A stretch of 64,000 nucleotides of DNA, taken from positions 70,168 to 134,167 of the forward strand of contig JAEYOE010000031.1 of the NCBI GenBank assembly GCA_023412005.1, written 5' to 3'. Positions 25,284 through 34,537 of the stretch are shown in pieces. The position numbers were made by a program, and so were the translations under genes. This DNA comes from Bacillota bacterium (GTDB lineage Bacteria > Bacillota > Clostridia > Christensenellales > SZUA-584). Under the pieces are notes generated by a model. The model ran no database searches. It saw nothing but the letters and a program-made list of their open reading frames with translations, and was not told where the DNA came from. Within the stretch, counting starts at the first letter, position 1. Every line of letters begins with the position of its first letter.

Positions 25284-27725
25284 TTATTTGTGAAGCCGCC
25301 AAATCAAACGGTTGTACTCATCAACGGCTCGGTCGGCGCTGAAGAACCCCGCGCACGCCGTGTTCATTGCGGCTTTTGCTGCCCATCCGTTTTTATCCGT
25401 GTAGGCCGTCAGCACATTGCCATAAGCCGTGTTGTACGCATCAAAATCATGCAGCACAAAGTATTTGTCTGCTCTGTCGTAATCGCCGTACAGCAGCGCG
25501 TTATATATCCCGTCGAAGCGATGCGGGTCGTTCACCGGCAGCGAACCGTCCGTCAGCCTAGACACGGCCTCTCGAATGTGCTGATTTGCTTCAAACAGCG
25601 CTTTGGGTGCGTACGAATGGGCTGTTTCCATTTTGGCGATTTCGGCGGCCAACGCCCCGAATATGAATATATTCTCTGCTCCCACCTGCTCGAGGATTTC
25701 AATGTTAGCCCCGTCCATCGTTCCGAGTGTGACCGCGCCGTTCAGCATGAATTTCATATTGCCCGTGCCGGAAGCCTCCAGCCCGGCTGTGGAAATCTGC
25801 TCACTTATGTCCGCAGCGGGTATCAGCAGCTCCGCGAGCGACACGTTGTAGTTCTCCAGAAAAACGATCTGTATCGTGTTCTTTGTACGCGGATGATTGC
25901 GGACGAGGTCTGCCGCCGCGTTGATCAGCCGAATGATATCCTTTGCGCGTCTGTATCCGGGCGACGCTTTTGCGGCAAATAAAAATGTGACGGGTGCGGG
26001 CAGCTTGAAAGCTTCATCCGACGTGAGCCGGTTATAAAGGTGCAGTATGTGCAGCACCTTTAACAGCTGGCGCTTGTATTCGTGCAGCCGTTTGGCCTGC
26101 ACGTCAAAAATCGAATCCGGGTTGATCGTTATACCTTGTTTTTTGAATAGATAATCGGCAAAGCATTGCTTGTTCTGCGCCTTAATCTGTGCAAAATCGG
26201 AAAGAAACCGCTGCTTTTTTGCAACCGGCTTTAATCGCTCCAGCTCTTTATAATCACTTAAGAATTTCTCTCCGATATGATCTTTAATCAGCTCTGTCAG
26301 CTTTGGATTGCTGACCGCAAGCCAGCGTCGCAGCGTGATACCGTTGGTCACCGCAATGAATTTTTCGGGGAACATCACATAAAAATCTCGGAAGGTGCGC
26401 GTTTTTAATATGTTTCCATGCAGCTGAGACACACCGTTCACATACTGGCAAACGGCTATGCACATATTCGCCATACGAATTTCATCGTAGCCGATAATCG
26501 ACATGCCGGAAATCTTATCCCAGTCGCCGGGGAATGCCGCCCACAGCTTTTGGCTAAAGCGGTCGTTCAATGCAACGATAATCGCATACACGCGCGGCAG
26601 CAGCTCTTTAAACAGCTGCTCAGGCCAGGCTTCCAGCGCCTCGCGCATCACCGTGTGATTGGTATAGTTAAAAACACGGCTGACGATACCATAGGCTTCG
26701 TCCCAGCCCAAGGCCTCTTCGTCCATCAGTATGCGCATCAGCTCGGGTATGGCAAGCGCCGGATGCGTATCGTTAATCTGAATGACCGCATAATCCGCCA
26801 GTGCCCTTATGTCTTTGAAGCGCTTTTTATGATCGCGTACCATAGCCTGCATGGCCGCTGACGCGAGGAAGTAATACTGCTTGAGCCGCAGCATACGCCC
26901 CGCGATATGGTCATCTTCCGGATACAGCACCTTAGAAATGGTTTCCGCCAGCTCCCGCTGCCGTATCATACACATGTAGTCGCCCTTGTTGAACGAATGA
27001 AGATCAAAACCCGCTGGGCTTTCCGCGCGCCACAGGCGCAACATGGCCGGTGTTTGGCTTTTGTAGCCGATAACAGGCAAATCGTACGGTACCGCCATGA
27101 CAGACTGGTAGTTCTTGTGTGTCACCACGAGCCCGTTTTCTGTCCAGTATTCGTCGATGGCTCCCTCGAAACGAACCTCCACCTGTTCCTCGCGCCTCTC
27201 AATTTCCCAAACGTCGCCCTTTTGCGTCCAGTCATCCGGTTCTTCCACCTGCTCACCGTTCACAATGCGCTGCCGAAAAATGCCGTACTCATAGCGAATG
27301 CCATGCCCCTCTACCGGCAGCTCCAGCGTGGATATCGAATCTAAAAAACAGGCGGCCAGCCGCCCGAGGCCGCCGTTACCAAGGCCCGCTTCAACTTCTT
27401 CCTGTTCCAACCTTTCAAACGGGTAACCAAGTTCATTCAGCACGGTTTTGTAGTCGTCCAGCATTTGCAGGCTTATCATGTTGTTCACCAGCGCACGGCC
27501 CATCAGGTATTCTGCGGACAGATAATAAAGACGTCTGCTCCGTTTTTCTTCGGGGTCTGCCGTCACAAATCGGTCGAGTATCATGTCGCGCACGCTCAGC
27601 GCCACGGCCTGAAAAATCTCCTCATCCGTCGCGTTTTCCATCGTGCGCCCGAAATCGCGTTTGAGCTTATCAAGGATGATATGTTTAATTCTCTGAGCCC
27701 GGTTTGTGATATGATCGGTCGTCAA
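25284..27725 (-). CDS. glgP: glycogen/maltodextrin phosphorylase
   Basis: An 813-residue PLP-dependent phosphorylase releasing glucose-1-phosphate from alpha-1,4-glucans. The N-terminus shows YYLSAEYLMGRALVNNM and GLGNGGLGRLAACFLDS (about residues 85-135). The PLP lysine is in EASGTGNMKFMLNGA near residue 660, followed by GTMDGANIEI. Length is standard for bacterial GlgP. It lies between glgA (61 bp upstream) and the GH13 gene, so the operon holds both synthesis and breakdown enzymes. Confidence 0.97.
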   Translation of the reverse strand: MTTDHITNRAQRIKHIILDKLKRDFGRTMENATDEEIFQAVALSVRDMILDRFVTADPEEKRSRRLYYLSAEYLMGRALVNNMISLQMLDDYKTVLNELGYPFERLEQEEVEAGLGNGGLGRLAACFLDSISTLELPVEGHGIRYEYGIFRQRIVNGEQVEEPDDWTQKGDVWEIERREEQVEVRFEGAIDEYWTENGLVVTHKNYQSVMAVPYDLPVIGYKSQTPAMLRLWRAESPAGFDLHSFNKGDYMCMIRQRELAETISKVLYPEDDHIAGRMLRLKQYYFLASAAMQAMVRDHKKRFKDIRALADYAVIQINDTHPALAIPELMRILMDEEALGWDEAYGIVSRVFNYTNHTVMREALEAWPEQLFKELLPRVYAIIVALNDRFSQKLWAAFPGDWDKISGMSIIGYDEIRMANMCIAVCQYVNGVSQLHGNILKTRTFRDFYVMFPEKFIAVTNGITLRRWLAVSNPKLTELIKDHIGEKFLSDYKELERLKPVAKKQRFLSDFAQIKAQNKQCFADYLFKKQGITINPDSIFDVQAKRLHEYKRQLLKVLHILHLYNRLTSDEAFKLPAPVTFLFAAKASPGYRRAKDIIRLINAAADLVRNHPRTKNTIQIVFLENYNVSLAELLIPAADISEQISTAGLEASGTGNMKFMLNGAVTLGTMDGANIEILEQVGAENIFIFGALAAEIAKMETAHSYAPKALFEANQHIREAVSRLTDGSLPVNDPHRFDGIYNALLYGDYDRADKYFVLHDFDAYNTAYGNVLTAYTDKNGWAAKAAMNTACAGFFSADRAVDEYNRLIWRLHK

Positions 27726-27786
27726 TTCGCTCTTCCTCCGCCTCCGCTTGAGTTTTTGTTATTCTATGCGCGTTTATTACAGTATG

Positions 27787-29283
27787 TCAACCGGATGCGG
27801 TGTTCGTGCCGAGCATTGCAAGATACAAGGACGCATACGACACAGCGCTTTTGTCAAAGCTCAAATCCTTTTCCATCGCGCGACGCTGCATCTGAAGAAA
27901 TGCGTCTTTATCGTTATAAACGCTGAGTGCACGACGTATGGCGTCCAGCATTTCATGCGCATTGTAGTTGCCGAATGAAAAACCGTCCCCTTCGCCCGTG
28001 TACGCATTGTACGGCTCAACCGTGTCCTTAAGCCCGCCCGTTTCGCGGACAATGGGCAGAGTGCCGTAACGCAGCGCAATGATTTGTGATAACCCGCATG
28101 GCTCAAACCGCGACGGCATCAAAAAGAAATCGCAGCCGGCGTATACCTTATGCGCCAGCGCTTCATCGAACATAATCATGCCGATCGCACGCCCGTCAAA
28201 GGTCTGCCATGCGTCCCTGAAATAATTCTCGTATTCGGCATCTCCCGTTCCGAGCATCACAAAGCCGACGCGTTCAGCCATAATCTCTTTCATCACGCGC
28301 AAAATGAGATCCAGCCCCTTTTGCGCGGTCAGCCGTGTCACCATGCCAATCAGCGGACGGTCCGCATCGATTTTCATCCCCAGCTGATCAATCAATGCTT
28401 TTTTATTCTCCGCTTTGTCTTCAAGAGAATTCACGTCGTATGTTTTTGCAATCAGCGGATCGTCCGAGGGGTTGAAAACTTTCGTATCGATACCGTTAAG
28501 AATGCCCACAAGATCGTTTTCCCGTGTGGTTAATATGCCGTCGAGCCCTTCGCCGTAATACGGGGTTTTGATTTCCGTTGCGTATGTGGGGCTCACGGTC
28601 ACCAGCTTGTCCGCAAATACGATGCCGGCTTTCATGAAGTTCGCACTGCCGTAATATTCTATATACTCGGGTGTGTTGTACCGGCTATCAATACCGAGCA
28701 TTTCAGACGCAAAACCAAAATCAAAGCGTCCCTGATACCCAAGGCTGTGCATCGCAAGCACCGTTTTGCAGTCTCTTATCGGCCGCCCTTTGTATTGCGT
28801 TTTTATCAGCATCGGAATCATAGCCGTGTGCCAGTCGTTCACATGCACAATATCCGGCGTGAAATCGGCCAGTGGCAGCGCTTCAAGCACAGCCCGGCAA
28901 AAATACGCGTACTGCTCACCCTCAAAGGTGCCGCCGCGGTAAATCATGTGCCCGAAGTAATACTCGTTATCGATGAAATAGACGGGAATGCCGTCCCAGT
29001 CATAAAACTCGAGGCCCACATACTGCGTACGCCACCCAAGATCCACAGAAAAACTTGCCACGTGCGTGACCTGATCACGCAGTTTCTCCTTGATGACGCG
29101 ATGGAAAGGCAGCGCCAGGCGGATATCAAACCCCAGCTTTTTGAGCTGGCGCGACAGCGTGCCCGTCACATCAGCAAGTCCGCCCGTTTTTGCAAACGGC
29201 GTGCATTCCGCAGCCGTCATCAGCACGGCAGGCAGCTTTTCCAGGCCCTTGTTTTTCATTATGCTTGCCAGCATTTCGTTCAT
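27787..29283 (-). CDS. glgA: glycogen synthase (ADP-glucose)
   Basis: A 498-residue GT5 glycosyltransferase. The N-terminal AECTPFAKTGGLADVTG holds the KTGGL ADP-glucose motif (about residues 25-43). The second Rossmann domain has MPSRFEPCGLSQIIALRYG with the conserved Glu, and RETGGLKDTVEPY. The N-terminus starts about 15-18 residues earlier than in E. coli GlgA. It starts 1 bp after the glgD stop codon and catalyses chain elongation after GlgC/GlgD makes ADP-glucose. Confidence 0.96.
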   Translation of the reverse strand: MNEMLASIMKNKGLEKLPAVLMTAAECTPFAKTGGLADVTGTLSRQLKKLGFDIRLALPFHRVIKEKLRDQVTHVASFSVDLGWRTQYVGLEFYDWDGIPVYFIDNEYYFGHMIYRGGTFEGEQYAYFCRAVLEALPLADFTPDIVHVNDWHTAMIPMLIKTQYKGRPIRDCKTVLAMHSLGYQGRFDFGFASEMLGIDSRYNTPEYIEYYGSANFMKAGIVFADKLVTVSPTYATEIKTPYYGEGLDGILTTRENDLVGILNGIDTKVFNPSDDPLIAKTYDVNSLEDKAENKKALIDQLGMKIDADRPLIGMVTRLTAQKGLDLILRVMKEIMAERVGFVMLGTGDAEYENYFRDAWQTFDGRAIGMIMFDEALAHKVYAGCDFFLMPSRFEPCGLSQIIALRYGTLPIVRETGGLKDTVEPYNAYTGEGDGFSFGNYNAHEMLDAIRRALSVYNDKDAFLQMQRRAMEKDLSFDKSAVSYASLYLAMLGTNTASG

Positions 29284-29284
29284 G

Positions 29285-30412
29285 CTATATTACCGACCCT
29301 TTTCGAATGATGCTCGGGTAACTGACATCTCCCGCCAGATGCCGCCCCGAACGGATGTGACAGTTCTTGTCTGCAATGACGTATTTTAAAACACAGTTGT
29401 CATCAATGTCGCATTCCTGCATGATCACGCAGCCCTTTAGCTTTGTGCCTTTGCCCACATGAACACCACGGAAGAGCATGCAGTCTTCCACCTCACCGTC
29501 TATCACACAGCCGTTGGCAAGCAGGCTGTTTCTAACAGACGCATTCTGGCCGTATTTCACGGGTGCTTCGTCTTTGATTTTCGTATATATCGGCTTGCCC
29601 GTGTAAAATAAGTCGCGCTGTACATCCTCACGCAGCATATCCATATTGAGCTGATAGTAGGTATTAATTGAATCGAGCCGTCCGACATATCCCTTATGCT
29701 CCATTGCGAGTATGCGCAGATTCCGTAAGTTTTTCATCAGCACATCGCTGATGAAATCGTAATGGCCGTGTGCCACGCTGTTGTCTACAAGATACTCCAG
29801 CAGGCTCTTGTGAATTAAAAAAACATCCATGCTGATTTTGTTCGAGTTGGAGTACTTGAAGTTATAGTCCATCTCGGTCACCCAGCCTTCTTCATCCGTG
29901 TACAGACGTAAATCGTGGCTGCTGTCCTTGTCTTCTCGTTCCGTTTTATCAACATTATACAGCAGCGTGATATCGGCCTTGCTCTCGAGATGCTTTTTAA
30001 GCATCTGATTGTATGTGGCTGTATAAATATTGCTCACGCCTGTCAGCAAACAGTACGGCTGAGCCGCCCGTTTGATATAGTTAATATTGCCCTTAATCGC
30101 ATCCGTCATGCCATGGTATATGCCCGTGTTTTCCGCGTTGTCAAACGGCGGCAGCATAAAAAGCCCGTCCGTTTTTCGGCTTAAGTCCCATTCCTTGCCG
30201 GATCCCACATGATCCATCAGCGATTGGTAATTCTTCTGCGTGATAATCCCGACATTCCTGATGCCGCTGTTAACAATATTGGAGAGCGGGAAATCGATCG
30301 CCCGGTATCGCCCGCCGATCGGCATCGCCGCGACGGAGCGCAGCAGCACCAGCTCGCGCAAATTATGGTTTTGCTCTCCCGCGTAAATCAGCCCGAATAC
30401 ATCCTTTATCAT
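29285..30412 (-). CDS. glgD: GlgD, glucose-1-phosphate adenylyltransferase second subunit
   Basis: A 375-residue homologue of GlgC which in Firmicutes forms a heteromer with it and modulates activity. It keeps the nucleotidyltransferase fold and left-handed beta-helix C-terminus, but the N-terminal loop is altered: FGLIYAGEQNHNLRELVLLR replaces the catalytic GGxGxRLxxLTxxRAKPA loop, as expected for GlgD. The start at 30412 overlaps the glgC stop as ATGA and is preceded by GAGGTAGG; the frame is open further upstream but that would lie inside glgC. It is followed 1 bp later by glgA. Confidence 0.93.
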   Translation of the reverse strand: MIKDVFGLIYAGEQNHNLRELVLLRSVAAMPIGGRYRAIDFPLSNIVNSGIRNVGIITQKNYQSLMDHVGSGKEWDLSRKTDGLFMLPPFDNAENTGIYHGMTDAIKGNINYIKRAAQPYCLLTGVSNIYTATYNQMLKKHLESKADITLLYNVDKTEREDKDSSHDLRLYTDEEGWVTEMDYNFKYSNSNKISMDVFLIHKSLLEYLVDNSVAHGHYDFISDVLMKNLRNLRILAMEHKGYVGRLDSINTYYQLNMDMLREDVQRDLFYTGKPIYTKIKDEAPVKYGQNASVRNSLLANGCVIDGEVEDCMLFRGVHVGKGTKLKGCVIMQECDIDDNCVLKYVIADKNCHIRSGRHLAGDVSYPSIIRKGSVI

Positions 30413-31626
30413 ACGCCTACCTCGTTGTTCTGAACACATTGATCAATCACGCAGACGCTGTCCGGCTCGATTGATTCGCCCTCTTCAATGGTTGAATTGT
30501 TGTTGACCTTCACGCCCTGCCCGATCACGGTGATTTGGCTGTCTCCGCCGATACGGCAGCCGTTACCGATCACCACATTTTCGTCGATGATCGCCCGCGT
30601 GACTTCGCTGTCTTCCCCGACAACGGTGTTTTGCATGATGATGCTGTCTCGCACATAGGCCCCTTTTGCGATGGTGACCTCAGGGAACAGCACACAATGC
30701 TCCACCGTGCCGTATATCTGGCAGCCCTCGGATACGAGGCTCGTTTTAATCACCCCGTCGGTGCCCACATAATGCGGCGGCTGATTCGGGTTCTTGGAAA
30801 ACACCTTCCATGAGGGGTCGTGCAAATTCAACTCGTCTTGCCCAAGCAGCTCCATGTTCGCATCCCACAGGCTTTGCAGCGTTCCGACATCCTTCCAATA
30901 ACCTTTGAACCGGTAAGCAAAAAGCATCTCCCCCGCGTTCAGCATTTTTGGAATAATGTCTTGTCCGAAATCGTTGCTGGAATTCGGGTCATCATTGTCA
31001 TCGCGAAGGTATGCCCTTGCCTTCTTCCAGTTGAATATGTAGATGCCCATCGACGCAAGATTGCTCTTCGGCACCTTTGGCTTCTCCTGAAATTCGATAA
31101 CGCGGCCCATTTCGTCTGTGTTCATAATGCCGTAACGCGGCGCTTCTTCCGGCGGCACCTCAATCACGGCGATGGTTGCGTCAGCCTCGGTTTGTATATG
31201 GTACTTGAGCATGGCACTGTAATCCATCTTATAAATATGATCGCCGCCCAGCACCAAAAGATAATCCGGATTGTATTGGTCTATAAAAAATGTATTTTGA
31301 TAAATGGCGTTGGCTGTGCCCGAATACCATTGACTCGAGCCCGATTTCATATACGGCGGCAGAATATAAACGCCGCCCGTGTTGCTGTCAAGATCCCACG
31401 GGGCGCCTGTGCTGATATAAGCGTTCAGCTCAAGCGGCTGATACTGCGTTAAAACGCCAACCGTATCGATACCCGAATTGGTGCAGTTCGACAACGTAAA
31501 ATCAATAATTTTGTATTTCCCGCCATACGGTACGGCCGGTTTTGCGCGCGTTTTGGTCAGCACCCCAAGGCGCGACCCCTGCCCGCCCGCAAGCAGCATT
31601 GCAATACACTTTTTCTTGTTTGTCAT
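30409..31626 (-). CDS. glgC: glucose-1-phosphate adenylyltransferase catalytic subunit
   Basis: A 405-residue enzyme making ADP-glucose from ATP and glucose-1-phosphate, the committed step of bacterial glycogen synthesis. AMLLAGGQGSRLGVLTKTRA near residues 9-28, followed by KPAVPYGG, is the intact catalytic loop. The Asp in GGDHIYKMDY and the substrate lysine in EFQEKPKVPKS are present. The C-terminal third is a hexapeptide beta-helix (GTVEHCVLFPEVTIAKGAYV and after). It overlaps glgB by ATGA at its start and glgD by ATGA at its end. Confidence 0.97.
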   Translation of the reverse strand: MTNKKKCIAMLLAGGQGSRLGVLTKTRAKPAVPYGGKYKIIDFTLSNCTNSGIDTVGVLTQYQPLELNAYISTGAPWDLDSNTGGVYILPPYMKSGSSQWYSGTANAIYQNTFFIDQYNPDYLLVLGGDHIYKMDYSAMLKYHIQTEADATIAVIEVPPEEAPRYGIMNTDEMGRVIEFQEKPKVPKSNLASMGIYIFNWKKARAYLRDDNDDPNSSNDFGQDIIPKMLNAGEMLFAYRFKGYWKDVGTLQSLWDANMELLGQDELNLHDPSWKVFSKNPNQPPHYVGTDGVIKTSLVSEGCQIYGTVEHCVLFPEVTIAKGAYVRDSIIMQNTVVGEDSEVTRAIIDENVVIGNGCRIGGDSQITVIGQGVKVNNNSTIEEGESIEPDSVCVIDQCVQNNEVGV

Positions 31627-33539
31627 ACGTCATTACCTCGTTTGAAAGCTACATCGCTGAAATCATAAAACACGGCAGATAACGGCGGCAGAGAGACTTC
31701 GGCCCGGTACGGGTGCCCCGCAAATTCTTCCTTCACAACCGTGGGCGCATCGTATTCACGGGCTTCGCCGCCAAATCTTTTCTCGTCGCACGAGAACACC
31801 TTTTTAAGCTCACCGGGCCCCGGCAAACCGATGGTGAATTGCGCGATTTCTATCGGCGTGAAGTTAAACGCGCAGATGCAGCGATGTGCCGCTTCTCCTG
31901 CCGGACGACGCATAAAGCATAGAGCGCTTCTTTGCACCTCATGCACATTGAGCCACTCAAATCCGTCCCAGCTGTCGTCAATTTCATACAGAGCCGGGCG
32001 GCTTTTGTAGAATGCGTTCAGTTCCTTCACGAAACGCTGCGTTTGATAATGCCGTTCATAATCGAGCAAAAACCAGTCCAGCTGTTTTTGATAATCCCAC
32101 TCTATAAATTGACCAAATTCGCAGCCCATAAACATCAGTTTTTTACCCGGATGCGCAAACATGAAAGAAAGCAGCGTACGCAGTGAAGCGAATTTTTCGT
32201 CATAGGTGCCGAACATCTTGTTCAGCAGCGACTTTTTACCGTGAACCACCTCATCATGAGAGTATGGCAGTATGAAGTTCTCGGTAAACGTGTAGTGCAG
32301 AGAAAAAGTCATCTTGTTGTGATGGAACTGCCGAAAAAAATGATCCATCGACATATAATTGAGCGTATCGTGCATGAATCCCATATTCCATTTGAAAACA
32401 AACCCGAGGCCGTCTTCATATGGCGGCTGCGTCACCTTTGGATACGAGGTGGATTCTTCGGCAATCGTGACCGTGCCCGGATAGCGGGTGAGAATGACGG
32501 CGTTGAGCTTTTTTAAAAAATCGACGGCATGCAGGTCGATATTGCCGCCATGCTCGTTTGGGACGTATTCCCCTTCGTTTCTCGCGTAGTCCAAATACAG
32601 CATCGACGTCACCGCGTCCACGCGAATACCGTCGATATGATACACGTCAAAAAGCATCATCGCGCTGGACACGAGAAAGCTGACCACCTCGGGACGAGAA
32701 TAGTTGAATATCAGCGTGCCCCATTGCGGATGGTTGGCCTGGATCGGGTTTTGGTGTTCAAACAGGCAGGTGCCGTCGAAATGCACGAGGCCGTGCTCAT
32801 CCTTTGGAAAATGAGCAGGCACCCAGTCAACAATCACACCGATGCCTTTTTTGTGCATGGTGTCCACAAAATACATATAATCCTGCGGGGTGCCGTATCG
32901 GCTGGTCACCGCGTAAAAGCCTGTCACCTGATAGCCCCACGATCCATCGAACGGGTGCTCTGATATGGGCAGCAGCTCCACATGCGTGTAACCCATGTCA
33001 TTTAAATAATCGCTGAGCTCGTCGGCCACCTCTCTGAGGTTCGGACAGTCATAGCCGTCTTTCGTGCGCCACGATCCCAAATGCATTTCATAGATGCTCA
33101 TAGGACGACGCAACGCGTCAAGCTGCTTTCTGTTTTCCAAATACGCAGTATCCCGCCAGGTGTAGCCGCCAAGAGACCAGACCTTTGACGCTGTTGCGGG
33201 GCGCACCTCCGCATGAAACGCGAACGGGTCTGCCTTGTAAACGATTCTCCCGTCGTACCCTTCGATGCAATATTTATATATATCGCCGTCACACAACCCG
33301 GATACAAACGCTATGTAAATGCCCTGGGGTTTCTTGTCCATCGGGTTTGCCGACGAATCCCATTTGTTGAAATCACCGACGACACTGACCATTCTTGCAT
33401 TGGGTGCAAAAACCACAAACCGATGCGCGTTGACTTCAGGTATGTAATGACAGCCGAACACGGCATAAGCCTGTTGAGCTTCTCCGATATTAAAAAGGTA
33501 AATTTCATTATAATCGATACAATCGTTTTGTTCGTGCAT
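31623..33539 (-). CDS. glgB: 1,4-alpha-glucan branching enzyme
   Basis: About 638 residues. It has a CBM48 domain (about 20-115) and a GH13 barrel with the nucleophile in GIRVDAVTSMLYLDYARN, the acid/base in TIAEESTSYP and the LPYSHDEVVHGKKSLL motif. It makes alpha-1,6 branches in glycogen. The frame opens at 33614, but the first 25 residues look unrelated to the family and GGGGGTG lies just before the ATG at 33539 (MHEQNDCID), so that start is preferred, though not certain. It is the first gene of glgB-glgC-glgD-glgA-glgP-GH13, all on one strand with overlaps or very short gaps. Confidence 0.94.
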   Translation of the reverse strand: MHEQNDCIDYNEIYLFNIGEAQQAYAVFGCHYIPEVNAHRFVVFAPNARMVSVVGDFNKWDSSANPMDKKPQGIYIAFVSGLCDGDIYKYCIEGYDGRIVYKADPFAFHAEVRPATASKVWSLGGYTWRDTAYLENRKQLDALRRPMSIYEMHLGSWRTKDGYDCPNLREVADELSDYLNDMGYTHVELLPISEHPFDGSWGYQVTGFYAVTSRYGTPQDYMYFVDTMHKKGIGVIVDWVPAHFPKDEHGLVHFDGTCLFEHQNPIQANHPQWGTLIFNYSRPEVVSFLVSSAMMLFDVYHIDGIRVDAVTSMLYLDYARNEGEYVPNEHGGNIDLHAVDFLKKLNAVILTRYPGTVTIAEESTSYPKVTQPPYEDGLGFVFKWNMGFMHDTLNYMSMDHFFRQFHHNKMTFSLHYTFTENFILPYSHDEVVHGKKSLLNKMFGTYDEKFASLRTLLSFMFAHPGKKLMFMGCEFGQFIEWDYQKQLDWFLLDYERHYQTQRFVKELNAFYKSRPALYEIDDSWDGFEWLNVHEVQRSALCFMRRPAGEAAHRCICAFNFTPIEIAQFTIGLPGPGELKKVFSCDEKRFGGEAREYDAPTVVKEEFAGHPYRAEVSLPPLSAVFYDFSDVAFKRGNDV

Positions 33540-33777
33540 CGCAACACCCCCGGGTTTTTTACCAACATTAAGCAAGCCAACACTCAAATACGTTTGCATT
33601 AATATTCGACTCATATAAACCTTTTCCCTTTTTTACAGAAATTCAAAAAAACATTATTTGTCTCATTGAAAACCATATTTAAATGATTATAGACAATATC
33701 GATTGAGAGAGTATTGTGATAATATATTGATAATTCATTAACTTGTGAAGAAAGCTTTATACGGAGGCCGTAACGCC

Positions 33778-34088
33778 ATGGATAAATTAAAAAAAACCAT
33801 GCATTGAGCGCCGTTTCATTCGGGCTGGCAGCCATTGCTACGGCATGGAGCGTGTCTTACTTTGAAAGCCCGTGCCTTGGAGACTATATATTAAGCATGA
33901 TCGGAAGTCCCCTGTGGACATCTGTGGATTCCGGAATCCACCTGACTCCCTTTTTTAGCATCCCGATACTGATAGCGGCAATCATCATTGCCAAAAGAAA
34001 TGTTTCCGGCTTTTTCTCTAAAGCCAGCTTGATTCTATCTTCACTGATGATCATTTTTTTGTCTGTTACCGTATTATATATGTTTTAG
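33778..34088 (+). pseudogene. small membrane protein gene with a frameshift in an A8 tract
   Basis: A GGAGG (33763-33767) lies 10 bp before an ATG at 33778 that reads MDKLKKTMH and stops at once. If the run of eight A (33789-33796) had one more A, the frame would continue as MDKLKKNHALSAVSFGLAAI into the open frame that ends at 34088. That frame, about 100 residues in all, shows three hydrophobic segments and ends SSLMIIFLSVTVLYMF. As written the gene is broken near its start; a weak internal ATG at 33804 has no ribosome site. Alternatives are phase variation, transcriptional slippage on A8, or an assembly error. I do not recognise the family. Confidence 0.6.
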
Positions 34089-34537
34089 CATCCCATGAGC
34101 TTTCTTGGGGATGGTTTTCTTCTTATCTTCACAAGCGCGACAATATCATTCAGCTCGTCAACATCAAGAACTCTGTAATGCAGCCATCCGCCCTGCGTAC
34201 CGCAAATATAACGGTTTTGCCAAAGATCATGGGTTTTGTGCGATAGGCTCGGCAATATGTTGTTGACCTGCGAAACAAGATTGTCGCCAAGCTGCAACGT
34301 CACAGTGAACGCACCTGACTCAAAAAAAACATAACATAGGTGACTTGTTTTATGGCTGTATTTATACGCCCAGCCATAATGATGGCCGAACGGGAACTTA
34401 AGCTCACGCCCGATAAGGTAATTGCCCCTCATAAACCCATCAAAGCTCAGCACTAAGGCATATGCGTCTTTGCCGATATACTCTTCAATATTAGCTTCGC
34501 TGGGCGGTTCATTTTTATTGAGCAGGCGTTCATACAT
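34085..34537 (-). CDS. DUF3788-like protein
   Basis: A 150-residue soluble protein starting MYERLLNKNEPPSEANIEEYIG, with a tryptophan/tyrosine-rich middle (FPFGHHYGWAYKYSHKTSHLCYVF) and KIRRKP near the end. This pattern (a start YERLLxKNxPPxEExIxxYIG, then an aromatic core) resembles DUF3788, a family of unknown function often found beside GyrI-like effector-binding proteins. The start codon overlaps the end of the neighbouring broken GyrI-like frame by 8 bp, which implies translational coupling originally. Its 3' end overlaps the end of the convergent membrane-protein gene by 4 bp. Confidence 0.6.
   Translation of the reverse strand: MYERLLNKNEPPSEANIEEYIGKDAYALVLSFDGFMRGNYLIGRELKFPFGHHYGWAYKYSHKTSHLCYVFFESGAFTVTLQLGDNLVSQVNNILPSLSHKTHDLWQNRYICGTQGGWLHYRVLDVDELNDIVALVKIRRKPSPRKLMGC

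Noticed and set aside
33611..33835. Short minus-strand open frame upstream of glgB
   Set aside because: No ribosome site, AT-driven composition, overlaps the start region of the frameshifted membrane gene and the likely glg promoter region.
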